Assembly: GCF_014646295.1 (NCBI RefSeq)
Contig: NZ_BMNE01000010.1
Span: 132,697-196,696 of the forward strand
DNA length: 64,000 nucleotides
Direction of reading: 5' to 3'
Source: Nocardia rhizosphaerihabitans
Lineage (GTDB): Bacteria; Actinomycetota; Actinomycetes; Mycobacteriales; Mycobacteriaceae
Both the position numbers and the translations under genes were made by a program. Shown here in pieces: positions 42,518 through 51,657 of this stretch. Position 1 is the first letter of the stretch. Each line of letters begins with the position of its first letter. Under the pieces are notes generated by a model, which was not told the DNA's origin, made no database searches, and saw only the letters and a list, made by a program, of their open reading frames with translations.

Positions 42518-42988
42518 TTATTCCCTGGCGGCGCCCGGGGGCCAGACGATGTCGACGGGGATGGCTCGGGTGTGGGCGAGGGCTACGACGGTGGCAGTGC
42601 CGCCGCGGGCGCCGTGGTCGCCGTCCCAGACTGCGATGAGGCGGTCGCAGTGGTCGAGGAGGACTTTGTTGGCTGCTTCGTAGGCGGCTCGGCCTGCGTC
42701 GTCGAAGTCCATTACGCGCGCCGTGTGGGCTTTGGCGAGGAGGTTGTCGAAGCGGGGGAGGTCGTCGGGCTTTACCTGGGCTGTTCGATAGTTTCGGGAG
42801 GGCAGCACAACCTCCAGTCGGCCGCCGTGGTCCAGGACCGCCTCCGCGAAGACCGAGTCTGCGCCGCGGGCGAGGCAGGTGATGCCGACCAGGTCGGGGA
42901 TATCGGCGAGGAGGGCCGACAGGGCGTCCCGGACCAGGGGTTCGGTGGCGGCGGTGATATTCATGTGTCCGGTCACGCTGATCCGCAT
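42518..42988 (-). CDS. SLOG-like Rossmann-fold protein
   Basis: This 156-aa protein begins MRISVTGHMNI and has CLARGADSVFAEAVLDHGG and LIAVWDGDHGARGGTATVVALA, a pattern matching the SLOG/DprA-like nucleotide-binding superfamily, in which such proteins bind nucleotide-derived ligands. No partner effector gene is obvious, since the next gene on the strand is a DUF4184-like membrane protein. Function unknown. Confidence 0.65.
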   Translation of the reverse strand: MRISVTGHMNITAATEPLVRDALSALLADIPDLVGITCLARGADSVFAEAVLDHGGRLEVVLPSRNYRTAQVKPDDLPRFDNLLAKAHTARVMDFDDAGRAAYEAANKVLLDHCDRLIAVWDGDHGARGGTATVVALAHTRAIPVDIVWPPGAARE

Positions 42989-42995
42989 TCGTCCA

Positions 42996-43763
42996 TCATG
43001 CCGGGTGTGCGACGGCTGGCGTCGCCGTGCCGGTCCGTGGCTGTGTCAGCGCGCGATGAGGCGCCGTCATGACATGCCAGAGCAGCAGAGAGATCGTCCA
43101 GGTGAAGCCCATGCCCTGGGCTGCGCCGACGATCGTGTGGCGGATGAGGTCGTAGGTGCTGGTTCGGGTGACCGGGTTGTCGGCGGCCGAGGCGGCAGCG
43201 GCGACGGGTGTGAGAAGAAGAATGGTGAGGACCGCGCGGCGCCACGGGGCGGGCATGGTTGGTGGGTGCCGGCGAGTGCGGCGAGCGAGGACATAGGCGA
43301 GCACTGCCGTGCCGACCAGCGACGAGGCGTAGCCGAGCACGTTGTAGGCCTTGTGTGGTTCGAAAATCGGAGCGCGCAACAGATCCCAGTGCTGAACCGC
43401 GAAACCTCCTGTCTGCGTGAAGGAATCCCACACAATGTGGGTCGTCGCGCCGAGAGCGAGGGCGATGATCGTCGACGATGCTCGATGCCAGGCGCCGCGA
43501 TGAACCGGTGCGGACAGTGCGACGCGATAGGGGAGTAGGGCGGCAGCAGGCCCGGCGGAGAGTCGGAAGGCCGACAGCAGCGCGAGCCCGATCACCAGAT
43601 CCCAGCCGAGGACGCCGAGCGGCGAGTGGGTTGTGCTGCCGCTGACCGGAATCGGCAGGTAGTAGACGGCATCCGGGGCCACCGATCCGGCGATCAATGC
43701 GGGCAGTGTAAGGAATCGGCGACACGGCAGCACAGCCAGCGGGTGGGCGAGCGTGAACGGCAC
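42996..43763 (-). CDS. DUF4184-like polytopic membrane protein
   Basis: From GTG at 43763 this 255-aa protein starts VPFTLAHPLAVLPC, and then has LIAGSVAPDAVYYL and ATTHIVWDSFTQTGG, the His/Asp pattern of DUF4184 and related membrane-bound metal-hydrolase-like proteins. About six hydrophobic helices follow. It ends 7 bases before the SLOG-like gene and may be co-transcribed with it. Its role is unknown; the conserved His/Asp residues suggest a metal site facing the membrane. Confidence 0.72.
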   Translation of the reverse strand: MPFTLAHPLAVLPCRRFLTLPALIAGSVAPDAVYYLPIPVSGSTTHSPLGVLGWDLVIGLALLSAFRLSAGPAAALLPYRVALSAPVHRGAWHRASSTIIALALGATTHIVWDSFTQTGGFAVQHWDLLRAPIFEPHKAYNVLGYASSLVGTAVLAYVLARRTRRHPPTMPAPWRRAVLTILLLTPVAAAASAADNPVTRTSTYDLIRHTIVGAAQGMGFTWTISLLLWHVMTAPHRALTQPRTGTATPAVAHPA

Positions 43764-43845
43764 CGGCTCAACGTATTCCGCGGATGCAGAGGAGCTGTGG
43801 CGCTCGTGCGGAGAGTTTGTCGCGACGCACGTGCCCACAACCCGC

Positions 43846-44211
43846 TCAGTTCCGTGCGTGGTCCCTGGCGGGCAGGGCGACTCTGGTCAGGCGTACGACT
43901 GTCCACGCGCCCGCGCCCGCTGCCAGCGCCGCGCAGGCCAGGAGGATGGCCGCGGTGACACCGTAGGCCACCCACGAGGGCACCAACTGCTCCAGCCCAC
44001 GTACCAGTGCGGCCAGGGCGAAGGCACCGCCGATCACCGCGGCGACGGTGGCGACGGTGAGCGTCAGGGCCGCAGCGATCGCCAAGCGCAGCCGTCCCGC
44101 GAGGATCGCGGCAATGGTGGTGGCCTGACGGCGTATCCGGCGCGCGACCGGCGTGCGCAGCACATTGTGGAGGGTGGAGTCCGGTCGCGGCAGGGTGGTC
44201 TGGTGGCTCAT
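43846..44211 (-). CDS. Small two-helix membrane protein at the end of the mce operon
   Basis: This 121-aa protein has two hydrophobic helices (about residues 44-68 and 80-104) after a basic N-terminus (TPVARRIRRQATT), and starts 16 bases after the Mce-associated gene in the same direction. I do not recognise the family; position suggests it belongs to the mce unit as an accessory membrane component. Confidence 0.65.
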   Translation of the reverse strand: MSHQTTLPRPDSTLHNVLRTPVARRIRRQATTIAAILAGRLRLAIAAALTLTVATVAAVIGGAFALAALVRGLEQLVPSWVAYGVTAAILLACAALAAGAGAWTVVRLTRVALPARDHARN

Positions 44212-44227
44212 GGCGAAGTCCTGTCGA

Positions 44228-44884
44228 TCAGTGGGCGAGCATCGGGGAGCTGACTTTGCTGACCAGCCAGCGGTCGGCGTCCTTGCGGAGTGACATCGTC
44301 ACCGAGAGCTGGCCGGGCGCGGGTACGCCCTTGGTGCCGAGGCTGGTGATCGTCTGATTGATGACGGCGACGGCCTGGGCGGTGGTCTCGTCGGCGGATT
44401 CGATGGCGCACTGAACGTTGCCGACGGTGGAGACGACTTGCCCCTGGGTCAGGACATCGCGCAGATCCTTGCTGGTGGCGTCGAATTCGGTCTTCCAGTC
44501 GCCGGTGGCGCCCGCCAGGACCGCGGCGAAATAGGTGTCGAGATTCTTGGCGTCGTAGCGGGCCAGGACCGGGGCGTAGGCGCAGGCCGCCTGCTGGGCG
44601 GCGGCGCGAGCGTCCTCCCGCGAACGGATCCGGTGATTGTCCACGGCCAAGTAGGAGGCGACACCGACCGCGACCAGAGCGACCATCGAGACCAGGGTGA
44701 CGGTGCGGCCCAGCGTGATTCGACGCGTGATGCCCGCCTGGTCGATCCTCGACTCGGCACCGGCCTCGGGCACGATCGGCTCATCGGCGGCGACCGGTTC
44801 GCTGTCATTACGTTCGGTGATGATCGGATCGTCGGTCGACTGCTCGTCGGTGGTCATCGGTACGTCCTCGGTAAGTGGATTCAT
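44228..44884 (-). CDS. Mce-associated membrane protein (Mam type)
   Basis: This 218-aa protein has an acidic N-terminal cytoplasmic region (about residues 1-50), one membrane helix (VTLVSMVALVAVGVASYLAV, about 58-77), then an extracytoplasmic NTF2-like domain ending LRKDADRWLVSKVSSP. This is the standard form of mycobacterial Mas/Mam proteins that stabilise Mce transport complexes. Its ATG overlaps the mceF stop (ATGA). Confidence 0.87.
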   Translation of the reverse strand: MNPLTEDVPMTTDEQSTDDPIITERNDSEPVAADEPIVPEAGAESRIDQAGITRRITLGRTVTLVSMVALVAVGVASYLAVDNHRIRSREDARAAAQQAACAYAPVLARYDAKNLDTYFAAVLAGATGDWKTEFDATSKDLRDVLTQGQVVSTVGNVQCAIESADETTAQAVAVINQTITSLGTKGVPAPGQLSVTMSLRKDADRWLVSKVSSPMLAH

Positions 44885-46077
44885 CTGGCGGGCAGGGGAA
44901 CAGACAGCTCGTTGCCGGTGACGCCGGGCGGCGGACCCGACCCGTTGTCGCGGCCCGCGGGCCGTGGCGCATTGGCCGAGCCACGGATCTGGAGTTCGGG
45001 TTGGCTGGTGACGCAGTAGTTGTAGAGCCGCGTGCGGCCGTCGGAAACCTCGACGGGGGAGACCGGGATCGACTCGTATTCACAGGTCGGGCGCGGCCAC
45101 GCCTCCGCCAGCGTGTGGAAAGCGTTGTCGTGGGCCGGGATACCGACGGCGATGACACCGGTGCGCAAGGCGGGGAACAGCGCCGTCATCGCGGGCGTGC
45201 GCAGGCGCGCGGCCTTGGTGATCGCGACGAAGTTGGTCACCAGGTTCGTCAGCGGATCGGTGGTGTCGGCGAGCACACCGCCCAGCGAGGCGAGCCGCCC
45301 CGGCCCGAGGTCGAGTAGCTCGCGGACCTCCTGATCGGCGGCGCTCATCTGGTCGAACAGCGTGCCCGAACCGCGCACGAGGGTGGCGAGGTCGGGTTGC
45401 GCGTGGCTGGTCGTCTCCGCGATGACCTGGAGATTCCGGATCAGCTCGGTGGTCTGCGGCAGCAACCCGGTGAGCCCGGCCATCGCCTGACTGAGTCCGC
45501 TGATGACGGTGCGCAGCACATCCGGCCCACCGCCGAGCGCGCGATCGAGCTCGTCGACGATCACGGTGAGCCGCTCCGGATTCATCCCGGCGACCAGCGC
45601 CCCGGTGTTCGACAGGAACGAGTCGATGGTGACCGGGGTGCTCACCTGATCCGCCGACACGACGGCACCGTCGGCGAGATAGGGACCGTCGCCGGTACTC
45701 GGCCGGAAGTCGAGATACTGCTCGCCCGCCGCCGACAACCGGCCCACCGCCACGGGTGAGCCGACGGGAATGCGTGCGGCACTGTCGATGTCGGCGTCGG
45801 CGCGAATCCCGGTGCCGTCGATTCCGATCGCGCGCACAGACCCTACCTTCACGCCGCGAACGGTGACGGTGCTGTGCGGCAGCAGGCCACCGGAGCGGTC
45901 CAGGTGCACCCGCACAGTGTAGGTCGTGCGCAGCGGCCGCACCCCGACCACATCGACGGCGATGTACCCGGAGCCGACGACGAGCAGCCCGACCATCCCG
46001 AGCATGGCGAACACCGTCCGCCTCCCGTGGGCCCAACGAGCCAGGCGGACAACGAGTCCGGCACCTCGATCGATCAT
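44881..46077 (-). CDS. mceF: Mce family protein F
   Basis: This 398-aa protein is the sixth MCE-domain subunit of a lipid-uptake system at the cell wall. An N-terminal membrane anchor (about residues 23-43) precedes the MCE domain (about 50-125, with STVTVRGVKVGSVRAI and GEQYLDF), then a helical region and a tail with paired cysteines (TCEYES, YNYCV). Its start overlaps the mceE stop. MceF subunits usually close the six-gene series, as here. Confidence 0.93.
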   Translation of the reverse strand: MIDRGAGLVVRLARWAHGRRTVFAMLGMVGLLVVGSGYIAVDVVGVRPLRTTYTVRVHLDRSGGLLPHSTVTVRGVKVGSVRAIGIDGTGIRADADIDSAARIPVGSPVAVGRLSAAGEQYLDFRPSTGDGPYLADGAVVSADQVSTPVTIDSFLSNTGALVAGMNPERLTVIVDELDRALGGGPDVLRTVISGLSQAMAGLTGLLPQTTELIRNLQVIAETTSHAQPDLATLVRGSGTLFDQMSAADQEVRELLDLGPGRLASLGGVLADTTDPLTNLVTNFVAITKAARLRTPAMTALFPALRTGVIAVGIPAHDNAFHTLAEAWPRPTCEYESIPVSPVEVSDGRTRLYNYCVTSQPELQIRGSANAPRPAGRDNGSGPPPGVTGNELSVPLPAR

Positions 46078-47150
46078 CGGTGTCCTCCCTGCAACCGGCC
46101 GAGCACCCGCGCCAGCACCTGGGACAGGCTGCCGATGAACGCGGTCACATCGGTGCCGTCGGGCAATCTGCTGCCCGACGGATCGGTCAGCGCGCCGACG
46201 TCCAGATACGACACGGTCGCGGCGACAGCCAGACTCGACCCCTGGGTGCTGGCCTGCACCGCGGGGGCGAGCGCGTTGAACTGGTCGAGGGTGCCCGCGA
46301 GATCGTCGCCCATCCGGGTGAATCCCTCCATCAGCCGCTGGACGCTGTCGAACAGGCTGAGGAATTCGGGTCCGGTGGTGGTCGTGAAGTCGCCGAGTGC
46401 GGCGGTCACGGTGGATACCTTCGTCGTGAGATCGGCGATGGCCCTGTTGTTCTCGGCGATCACCGCGATCAGATCGGGGAACGTGTCGGCGGCCTGCCCG
46501 AGTTCGGTCTTGCGGGTCCGCAGGGTCGAGGTGAGGCCGTCGAGACCGTGCAGGACCGAATCTATCTGGCCTGTCCGCTGATTCAGCGCACCGAGGACGG
46601 CGGTGAGTTCGGTGAGCAGATGCGACAGTTGCGGTCCGCGGCCGCCGACGATCGAGTTCAGCTCCGAGGTGATGCGCGCGACCTGGTTCATCGCCCCACC
46701 GTCGAGCAGCATCGACATCGCCATCATCAGCTCCTCCACCGAGGCGCCCGCGGAGGTGTGCTCGCGGTCGATGACGTCACCGTCGCCGAGCAGCGGCGCA
46801 CCGGGCCGGTGTTCGGGCAGGGTGACGGCGACGTGGATGTCACCCAGTGGCGTCGACTGCCGCAGTTCGGCCCGGGTGCCGCGGGGCAGCGCGATGTCGC
46901 GACGCACCTCGAGCTCGACATCGGCCAGGAAGTTCGTGGTGTCGATCCCGGTCACGACGCCGATGTCGATGCCGCCGATCTTCACCCGCGCCCGTTCCGG
47001 GAGATTGAGCGCGTTGTCGAACACCGCGTGCAGCCGATAGGACGGGCCGTCCACGCCCGGCCTGGGCAAGGGAACGGTGTCGACGGTGCACGAAGCGAGA
47101 CTCAACGTGGCCAGAACCGTGACGGCGACCCGGGCGGTGCGGCCGTTCAT
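46074..47150 (-). CDS. mceE: Mce family lipoprotein E
   Basis: This 358-aa MCE subunit carries a lipoprotein signal, VTVLATLSLASC, with the lipobox Cys near residue 20; the E position is the lipoprotein (LprK-like) in most mce operons. The MCE domain includes RARVKIGGIDIGVVTGI, followed by long helical segments. ATG overlaps the mceD stop. Confidence 0.93.
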   Translation of the reverse strand: MNGRTARVAVTVLATLSLASCTVDTVPLPRPGVDGPSYRLHAVFDNALNLPERARVKIGGIDIGVVTGIDTTNFLADVELEVRRDIALPRGTRAELRQSTPLGDIHVAVTLPEHRPGAPLLGDGDVIDREHTSAGASVEELMMAMSMLLDGGAMNQVARITSELNSIVGGRGPQLSHLLTELTAVLGALNQRTGQIDSVLHGLDGLTSTLRTRKTELGQAADTFPDLIAVIAENNRAIADLTTKVSTVTAALGDFTTTTGPEFLSLFDSVQRLMEGFTRMGDDLAGTLDQFNALAPAVQASTQGSSLAVAATVSYLDVGALTDPSGSRLPDGTDVTAFIGSLSQVLARVLGRLQGGHR

Positions 47151-48223
47151 TCGGTGAGTCCCAGCAGCGCGGCGGTCAGACCGAAGTCCGGGCCGAAGTC
47201 CATCAGCTTGCCGGTGCGGCAGCCGTCGGCGCGCAGGGCGAGCCGCTCGCACAAGGTCGACAGGATCTCGTTGTCCAGCACCGATTTATCGGTGAGCAAG
47301 TGCAACCGCATCGCCTGATGTTCGGTGCTGACCGACCGGCTGAGGTTTTCGAACAGCAGCGGCGCCACGTCGACGATCTCGGTGAGCCCCCGGGCATTGT
47401 CGCGCATCTGCGCGGTGATGCCGACGAGACGGTTCACCGCGTCGGTCAGCGGCACGCGGTTCTCGGTGAGGACGGTCGAGGTGTTGGCGATGAAGTCGTT
47501 GACCTGGGCGAGCACCGCCGCCAACCCGGGCGCCTGCTCGGCGAGCAGGGTCACCAGTTCGGTGAGGCGGGCGCTGAAGTCGCGCACCGTCTGATCGTTG
47601 CCGGCCACCACCGCGGTGAGTTCGTTCAATTCGACGATGGTGCTGGAGATCTGGTCACGGTTGGCCAGCGTCACCTCGAAGGCGCCTGCCAGTGCGTCGA
47701 GGGTCTCGCGAATGCGGTCGCCGTTGCCGTCGAGCATCGGGAACAGGACACGGCTGGCCATCGGGCCGTCAGTGTTGTCGCCCTTCAACGATGCGCCGAG
47801 CTGCTCGAAGTTGCGCAGGATGCGGTCGAGTTCGACGGGAGTTCTGGTGCGCGCCAGGGGGATATGGGTGCCATCGGTCAGTGTCGGACCCTCACCGGTG
47901 TAGGCGGGAGTGAGTTCCACGTGCCGATTGGTGATGAGCTGCGGGGAGACCAGCGCTGCCATCGCATCGGCAGGCAGCTCGGTGCCCTCCTCGATGGTCA
48001 TCCGCACCTCGACGAAGGCTCCCCGCTGTTCGATCGCGTCGACCCGGCCCACCGGAACGCCGAGCACCGAGACCTCGTTGCCGACGAAAAGACCGGCGGC
48101 ACTGTCGAAATCGGCGCTGATCTGCATCGTGTCCGGCCGCAGCGACATCGGGATCGACGAGCATCCGGCACCGGCCGCGGTCAGTGCCACCAGAACGGCG
48201 GCTCGAATTGCTCTGCGCATCAT
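47147..48223 (-). CDS. mceD: Mce family protein D, with a lipobox
   Basis: This 358-aa MCE subunit starts MMRRAIRAAVLVAL and has TAAGAGCSS, a lipobox with Cys near residue 21, so it may also be a lipoprotein, less usual for the D position. The MCE domain has NEVSVLGVPVGRVDAI. The helical region and a CERLALRADGC end follow. ATG overlaps the mceC stop. Confidence 0.93.
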   Translation of the reverse strand: MMRRAIRAAVLVALTAAGAGCSSIPMSLRPDTMQISADFDSAAGLFVGNEVSVLGVPVGRVDAIEQRGAFVEVRMTIEEGTELPADAMAALVSPQLITNRHVELTPAYTGEGPTLTDGTHIPLARTRTPVELDRILRNFEQLGASLKGDNTDGPMASRVLFPMLDGNGDRIRETLDALAGAFEVTLANRDQISSTIVELNELTAVVAGNDQTVRDFSARLTELVTLLAEQAPGLAAVLAQVNDFIANTSTVLTENRVPLTDAVNRLVGITAQMRDNARGLTEIVDVAPLLFENLSRSVSTEHQAMRLHLLTDKSVLDNEILSTLCERLALRADGCRTGKLMDFGPDFGLTAALLGLTE

Positions 48224-49251
48224 CGGCACCCCTCGACAACCTGGGCCAGGCACAGCCAGTTGTCCGGGAACAACCACGGCATATAGACCTCTCCATACGG
48301 ACCTTGGCCGAAGCCGTTGTTGAACTGGCGCATCGTCACCGGCATCATCTGATACAGCGCGTCGAGGTTGGCGCGGTTCTTCTCCAAGCCCTGTGACATG
48401 GTGTTCAGGCTGTGGATGAGCGGACCGAGCCTGCCGCCGTTGTCGACGCCCATGTCCTGCAGGATCTTCGACGCGGCGGCGACATTGTCGAGCAGTTCGC
48501 GAATCAGGTCCCGGCGGCGGGTCACCGCGTCACCGATCGCCTGCCCCCTGGTCAGCAGCAGGAGCACGCTGTTCTGGTTGTCGGCGATCAGCCCCGACAC
48601 CTGGTCCATGCTGGTGAGCAACTGGTCGACCTCGTCACGGCGCGTGGCCACGACCTTCGCCAGCGCACCGACGCTGTCGAGCGCCTGCGCGGTGAGATGC
48701 GGTGAGTCGCCCATCTGCTTGCTGACCGCATCCAGGCTGTCGCGCAACGCGTTCGGGTCCAGCCGCTCGAGATGTTCGAAGGAGTTGCGGTACTTCGGAT
48801 CGTTCACGACCTTCGCCAGGTTGTAGGGAACGGTTGTGGCCGACAACGGAATCCGGTGGCCGTCGAGGTCGGTGCCCTGGCCGGGATCGAGCTCGATGTG
48901 CATCTTGCCGAGAATCGTCGACATCTTGATGGCGGCCTCGGCGTCGCGACCCAACTCCACCTCCGAGCGCAGACTCATCGCCACCACCACGCGATCACGC
49001 TCCAGCCGAACCGATTTCACGGTGCCCACCTCGATACCCGCGATGTCGACACTGTTGCCCGTCCGCAGGCCGGCGGCCTGGGCGAACTCGGCGTGCACCG
49101 TCGCCTTGCCGAGTTCGGCGCGGGCGAGCACGCCGGAGCCGAGGACCAGCGCCACCACGGCGGCGCCCGCCGCCATGCCGAGCCACAGGTTCCGGCTGCG
49201 GGTCGACGCGCGCACCGCGGCTGTCACGCGCGCGAACAGGGACGCGATCAT
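48220..49251 (-). CDS. mceC: Mce family protein C
   Basis: This 343-aa MCE subunit has one N-terminal membrane helix (LWLGMAAGAAVVALVLGSGVL), the MCE domain (GNSVDIAGIEVGTVKSV, KMHIELDPG) and a helical C-terminal part ending in a short Cys-containing tail. ATG 49251 overlaps the mceB stop; longer upstream frames run into mceB and are not preferred. Confidence 0.93.
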   Translation of the reverse strand: MIASLFARVTAAVRASTRSRNLWLGMAAGAAVVALVLGSGVLARAELGKATVHAEFAQAAGLRTGNSVDIAGIEVGTVKSVRLERDRVVVAMSLRSEVELGRDAEAAIKMSTILGKMHIELDPGQGTDLDGHRIPLSATTVPYNLAKVVNDPKYRNSFEHLERLDPNALRDSLDAVSKQMGDSPHLTAQALDSVGALAKVVATRRDEVDQLLTSMDQVSGLIADNQNSVLLLLTRGQAIGDAVTRRRDLIRELLDNVAAASKILQDMGVDNGGRLGPLIHSLNTMSQGLEKNRANLDALYQMMPVTMRQFNNGFGQGPYGEVYMPWLFPDNWLCLAQVVEGCR

Positions 49252-50270
49252 CTGCACACCTCCGTGTGGGAATTGCCGCCGACCTGCGAGAACAGGCCGC
49301 GCGGGAACAGCACGCCCCACAGCGACAGGTCCAGACTGCAGATGTGGGCATTGATGTAGGTTCCGTTGCCCGCGATCCGGGCCAGCCCGGCCAGCACCAG
49401 CGGCAGCTCGATCGCCGAACGGTCCAGGCGCTCGCCGTTGGACAGCAGCAGCTCGACACCGGTGCTCGCCTGCTGCTGGGCCAGCGCCATGCCGGGTGCG
49501 ACCCGGCCGATCAGGTCGGTCAGCGCGGTCGTGGACTCTGCGATGCCGGTGACCGCTTCGCTGAGCACCGCGCCCTGCTCGTACAAGCCCGTCACCAGCG
49601 CACGCGACTGGGTGATGAGGGTCTCCAGCTCGCCGCTACGGTGGGCCAGACTGGCGATGACGTCGCTCAGATTGCTGATCACCGCGCCGAGAATCTGATC
49701 GCGTTCCCCGAAGGTGGCGGCCAGCGCCGCGGCCTGGGTGATCAAGGCCGACAGCGAGACCCCGTCGCCCTGCAAAGCCTGGACGAGGGTCTCCGACAGC
49801 GAGTTCACCTCGTCGGGCTGCAACAGGCTGAACAGCGGCTCGAAACCGGAGAGCATGGTCGAGACGTCGAACGAGGATTCGGTGCGCTCCAAGGGAATCG
49901 ATCCGCCGGCAGGGAGCGGTTCACCCGCCGATTCGCCCACCGCCAGCGCGACATAGCGCTGACCGATCAGATTCTGATAGCGGATGAGCGCCTTCGTGGT
50001 GGTGCTCAGGTGCTGGCGGGACTGCACGGACAGGGTCACCCTGGCATGCCTGCGATCGACCAGGTCGATCGCGTCGACCCGGCCGACCCGCACTCCGGCG
50101 ATCCGCACGTCGTCGCCTTCGCGCAGGCCGAGCACCTCGGTGAAGGTGGCGCTGTAGCGGTGGGTGTCACCGGGAACGGAGCGCTGCAGGGTCGACCAGA
50201 TCGTGTAGGTCGCGACGAGTGAGAGCGCGACGAATACGGCGAGCCCGAGATAGGTGGTGCGCGAACGCAT
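49248..50270 (-). CDS. mceB: Mce family protein B
   Basis: This 340-aa MCE subunit has a membrane anchor (YLGLAVFVALSLVATYTIW, about residues 6-24), the MCE domain (GDDVRIAGVRVGRVDAI, GQRYVAL), and a helical rest. ATG 50270 (MRSRTTYLG) is one base after the mceA stop. Together with A and C-F it would form the hexameric tunnel that carries lipid across the envelope. Confidence 0.93.
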   Translation of the reverse strand: MRSRTTYLGLAVFVALSLVATYTIWSTLQRSVPGDTHRYSATFTEVLGLREGDDVRIAGVRVGRVDAIDLVDRRHARVTLSVQSRQHLSTTTKALIRYQNLIGQRYVALAVGESAGEPLPAGGSIPLERTESSFDVSTMLSGFEPLFSLLQPDEVNSLSETLVQALQGDGVSLSALITQAAALAATFGERDQILGAVISNLSDVIASLAHRSGELETLITQSRALVTGLYEQGAVLSEAVTGIAESTTALTDLIGRVAPGMALAQQQASTGVELLLSNGERLDRSAIELPLVLAGLARIAGNGTYINAHICSLDLSLWGVLFPRGLFSQVGGNSHTEVCR

Positions 50271-50271
50271 G

Positions 50272-51657
50272 TCAGTGTCCTCCCGGGGTATCGAGGGTGA
50301 CGGTCGCACCGGTCAGCACGGTGCCGAGCAGCAGCAGCTCGGTGAGGTTCGGCCTGCCGCCGACGATCGCCGCGACGGCATCCGGGCCGGTCAGGGCGAT
50401 CGGCATGGTGGTGCTCGCCGGTGCGGTGATGCCGGGGATGACCAGTCCGGGGATGGTGGGAAGTGACAGCCCCGGCAAGGTGGGCAGTGTCAGCGTCGGC
50501 AGCCCCGGCATCGGGGCGGGGCCCGCTGTGGCTAGCCAGCCCGGCAACAACTGGGTCGGATAGGTCTGTGGCGCAGCCACTTCGGGCACCGAGGGCCCAC
50601 CGCAGCGAGGTCCGCTCTGCTCGCCGTAGCGGGGGCAATCGGCTGCGCTGTACTGGCGGAACGGGGTGAACGACACCGTGATGTCCCAGCGCATCTGCTT
50701 GCTCGGTCCCCAATTGAACACGGTGGCAAGGCGGTTCAATGAGGCGCCGAGTCCGGTGACGGTGTCGGTGAGAGCCGAGGGATCCGCCGCCAGCGCACCG
50801 AACGTCTCGTCCAGACCGACCACGAGTTCCTTACCCGCGTCGGGATTCCGGGCGAACAGGTCCTGGGTCGCGTCGGTGGCGATGCCCGCGGCGGTGAGCA
50901 GCTCGACGACCTGTGCGCGGCGCTCGGTGATCGTGCGGGCCGTCTGCACCGAGCGGCCGAGGGCGTCGACCAGTTCGGGCGCCGACTGGTTCACCGCGGA
51001 CGCCGCCGCGCCGAGATCGCCGAGCAGTGTGCCGATCCCGGGCAGCGCACGGACCTCGGTGATCCACTGGTCCAGCCGCTCGATGGTCGAACCGGGCAGG
51101 CGGGTGTCGCCGTCGAGCGCGTCGGCGAGGGTGGCCAGCACCCGCGCCAGCTTGGCGGGCTGGATGCGGTCGAGGACGTCACGCAGGGTGGTCAGGGTGG
51201 TTTGCAGGGCGACGGTGGCGCTGCTGGTGTCCTGTTCGACGACCGCTCCCGCGCCCAGGGTCGAGGCGGCGGCGCCGTTGTCGACCAGTTCGATCGCGGT
51301 GACGCCGAAGATGTTGGCAGGCACGACCCGGGCGGTGACCGTGACCGGAATCGACGCGGCCGCAGCCGGTTCCAGCCGCAGACCGACCCGCTGCCGTAGA
51401 CCCTTGTCCGCGATCTCCACTTCGGACACCGCGCCGACGAGCATTCCGCGGAAGCGCACGTCCGCGCGGGCGGGCAGGCCGTCGCCGGTGCTGGTCATCA
51501 TGGCCGTCACCGCGACGGAGTCCTCGAAATGGCCGCCGTAGCGCAGCCCGAGCAAGGCCACCACGGTCGACACACTCGCCGTCATCGCCACCCCGGCCAG
51601 GCCGAGACGCCTGCGCGACCAGCCGCGCCCACTGGGATCCGGATACACGCCGACCAC
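50272..51657 (-). CDS. mceA: Mce family protein A
   Basis: This is the first MCE subunit, 461 aa, from GTG immediately after the yrbEB stop. It has a membrane anchor (about residues 18-38, LGLAGVAMTASVSTVVALLG), the MCE domain (ADVRFRGMLVGAVSEVEI) and a long helical part, then a Pro/Leu-rich tail (about 380-425, LPTLTLPTLPGLSLPTIPG) that could span the cell wall. Substrate is unknown: sterols for Mce4-type, fatty acids for Mce1-type; no steroid genes are adjacent. Confidence 0.93.
   Translation of the reverse strand: MVGVYPDPSGRGWSRRRLGLAGVAMTASVSTVVALLGLRYGGHFEDSVAVTAMMTSTGDGLPARADVRFRGMLVGAVSEVEIADKGLRQRVGLRLEPAAAASIPVTVTARVVPANIFGVTAIELVDNGAAASTLGAGAVVEQDTSSATVALQTTLTTLRDVLDRIQPAKLARVLATLADALDGDTRLPGSTIERLDQWITEVRALPGIGTLLGDLGAAASAVNQSAPELVDALGRSVQTARTITERRAQVVELLTAAGIATDATQDLFARNPDAGKELVVGLDETFGALAADPSALTDTVTGLGASLNRLATVFNWGPSKQMRWDITVSFTPFRQYSAADCPRYGEQSGPRCGGPSVPEVAAPQTYPTQLLPGWLATAGPAPMPGLPTLTLPTLPGLSLPTIPGLVIPGITAPASTTMPIALTGPDAVAAIVGGRPNLTELLLLGTVLTGATVTLDTPGGH

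Noticed and set aside
42996..43838. A longer start (43838) for the DUF4184-like gene
   Set aside because: The extra 25 residues are polar and unlike the family, which begins at (M/V)PFTLxH; GTG 43763 fits.
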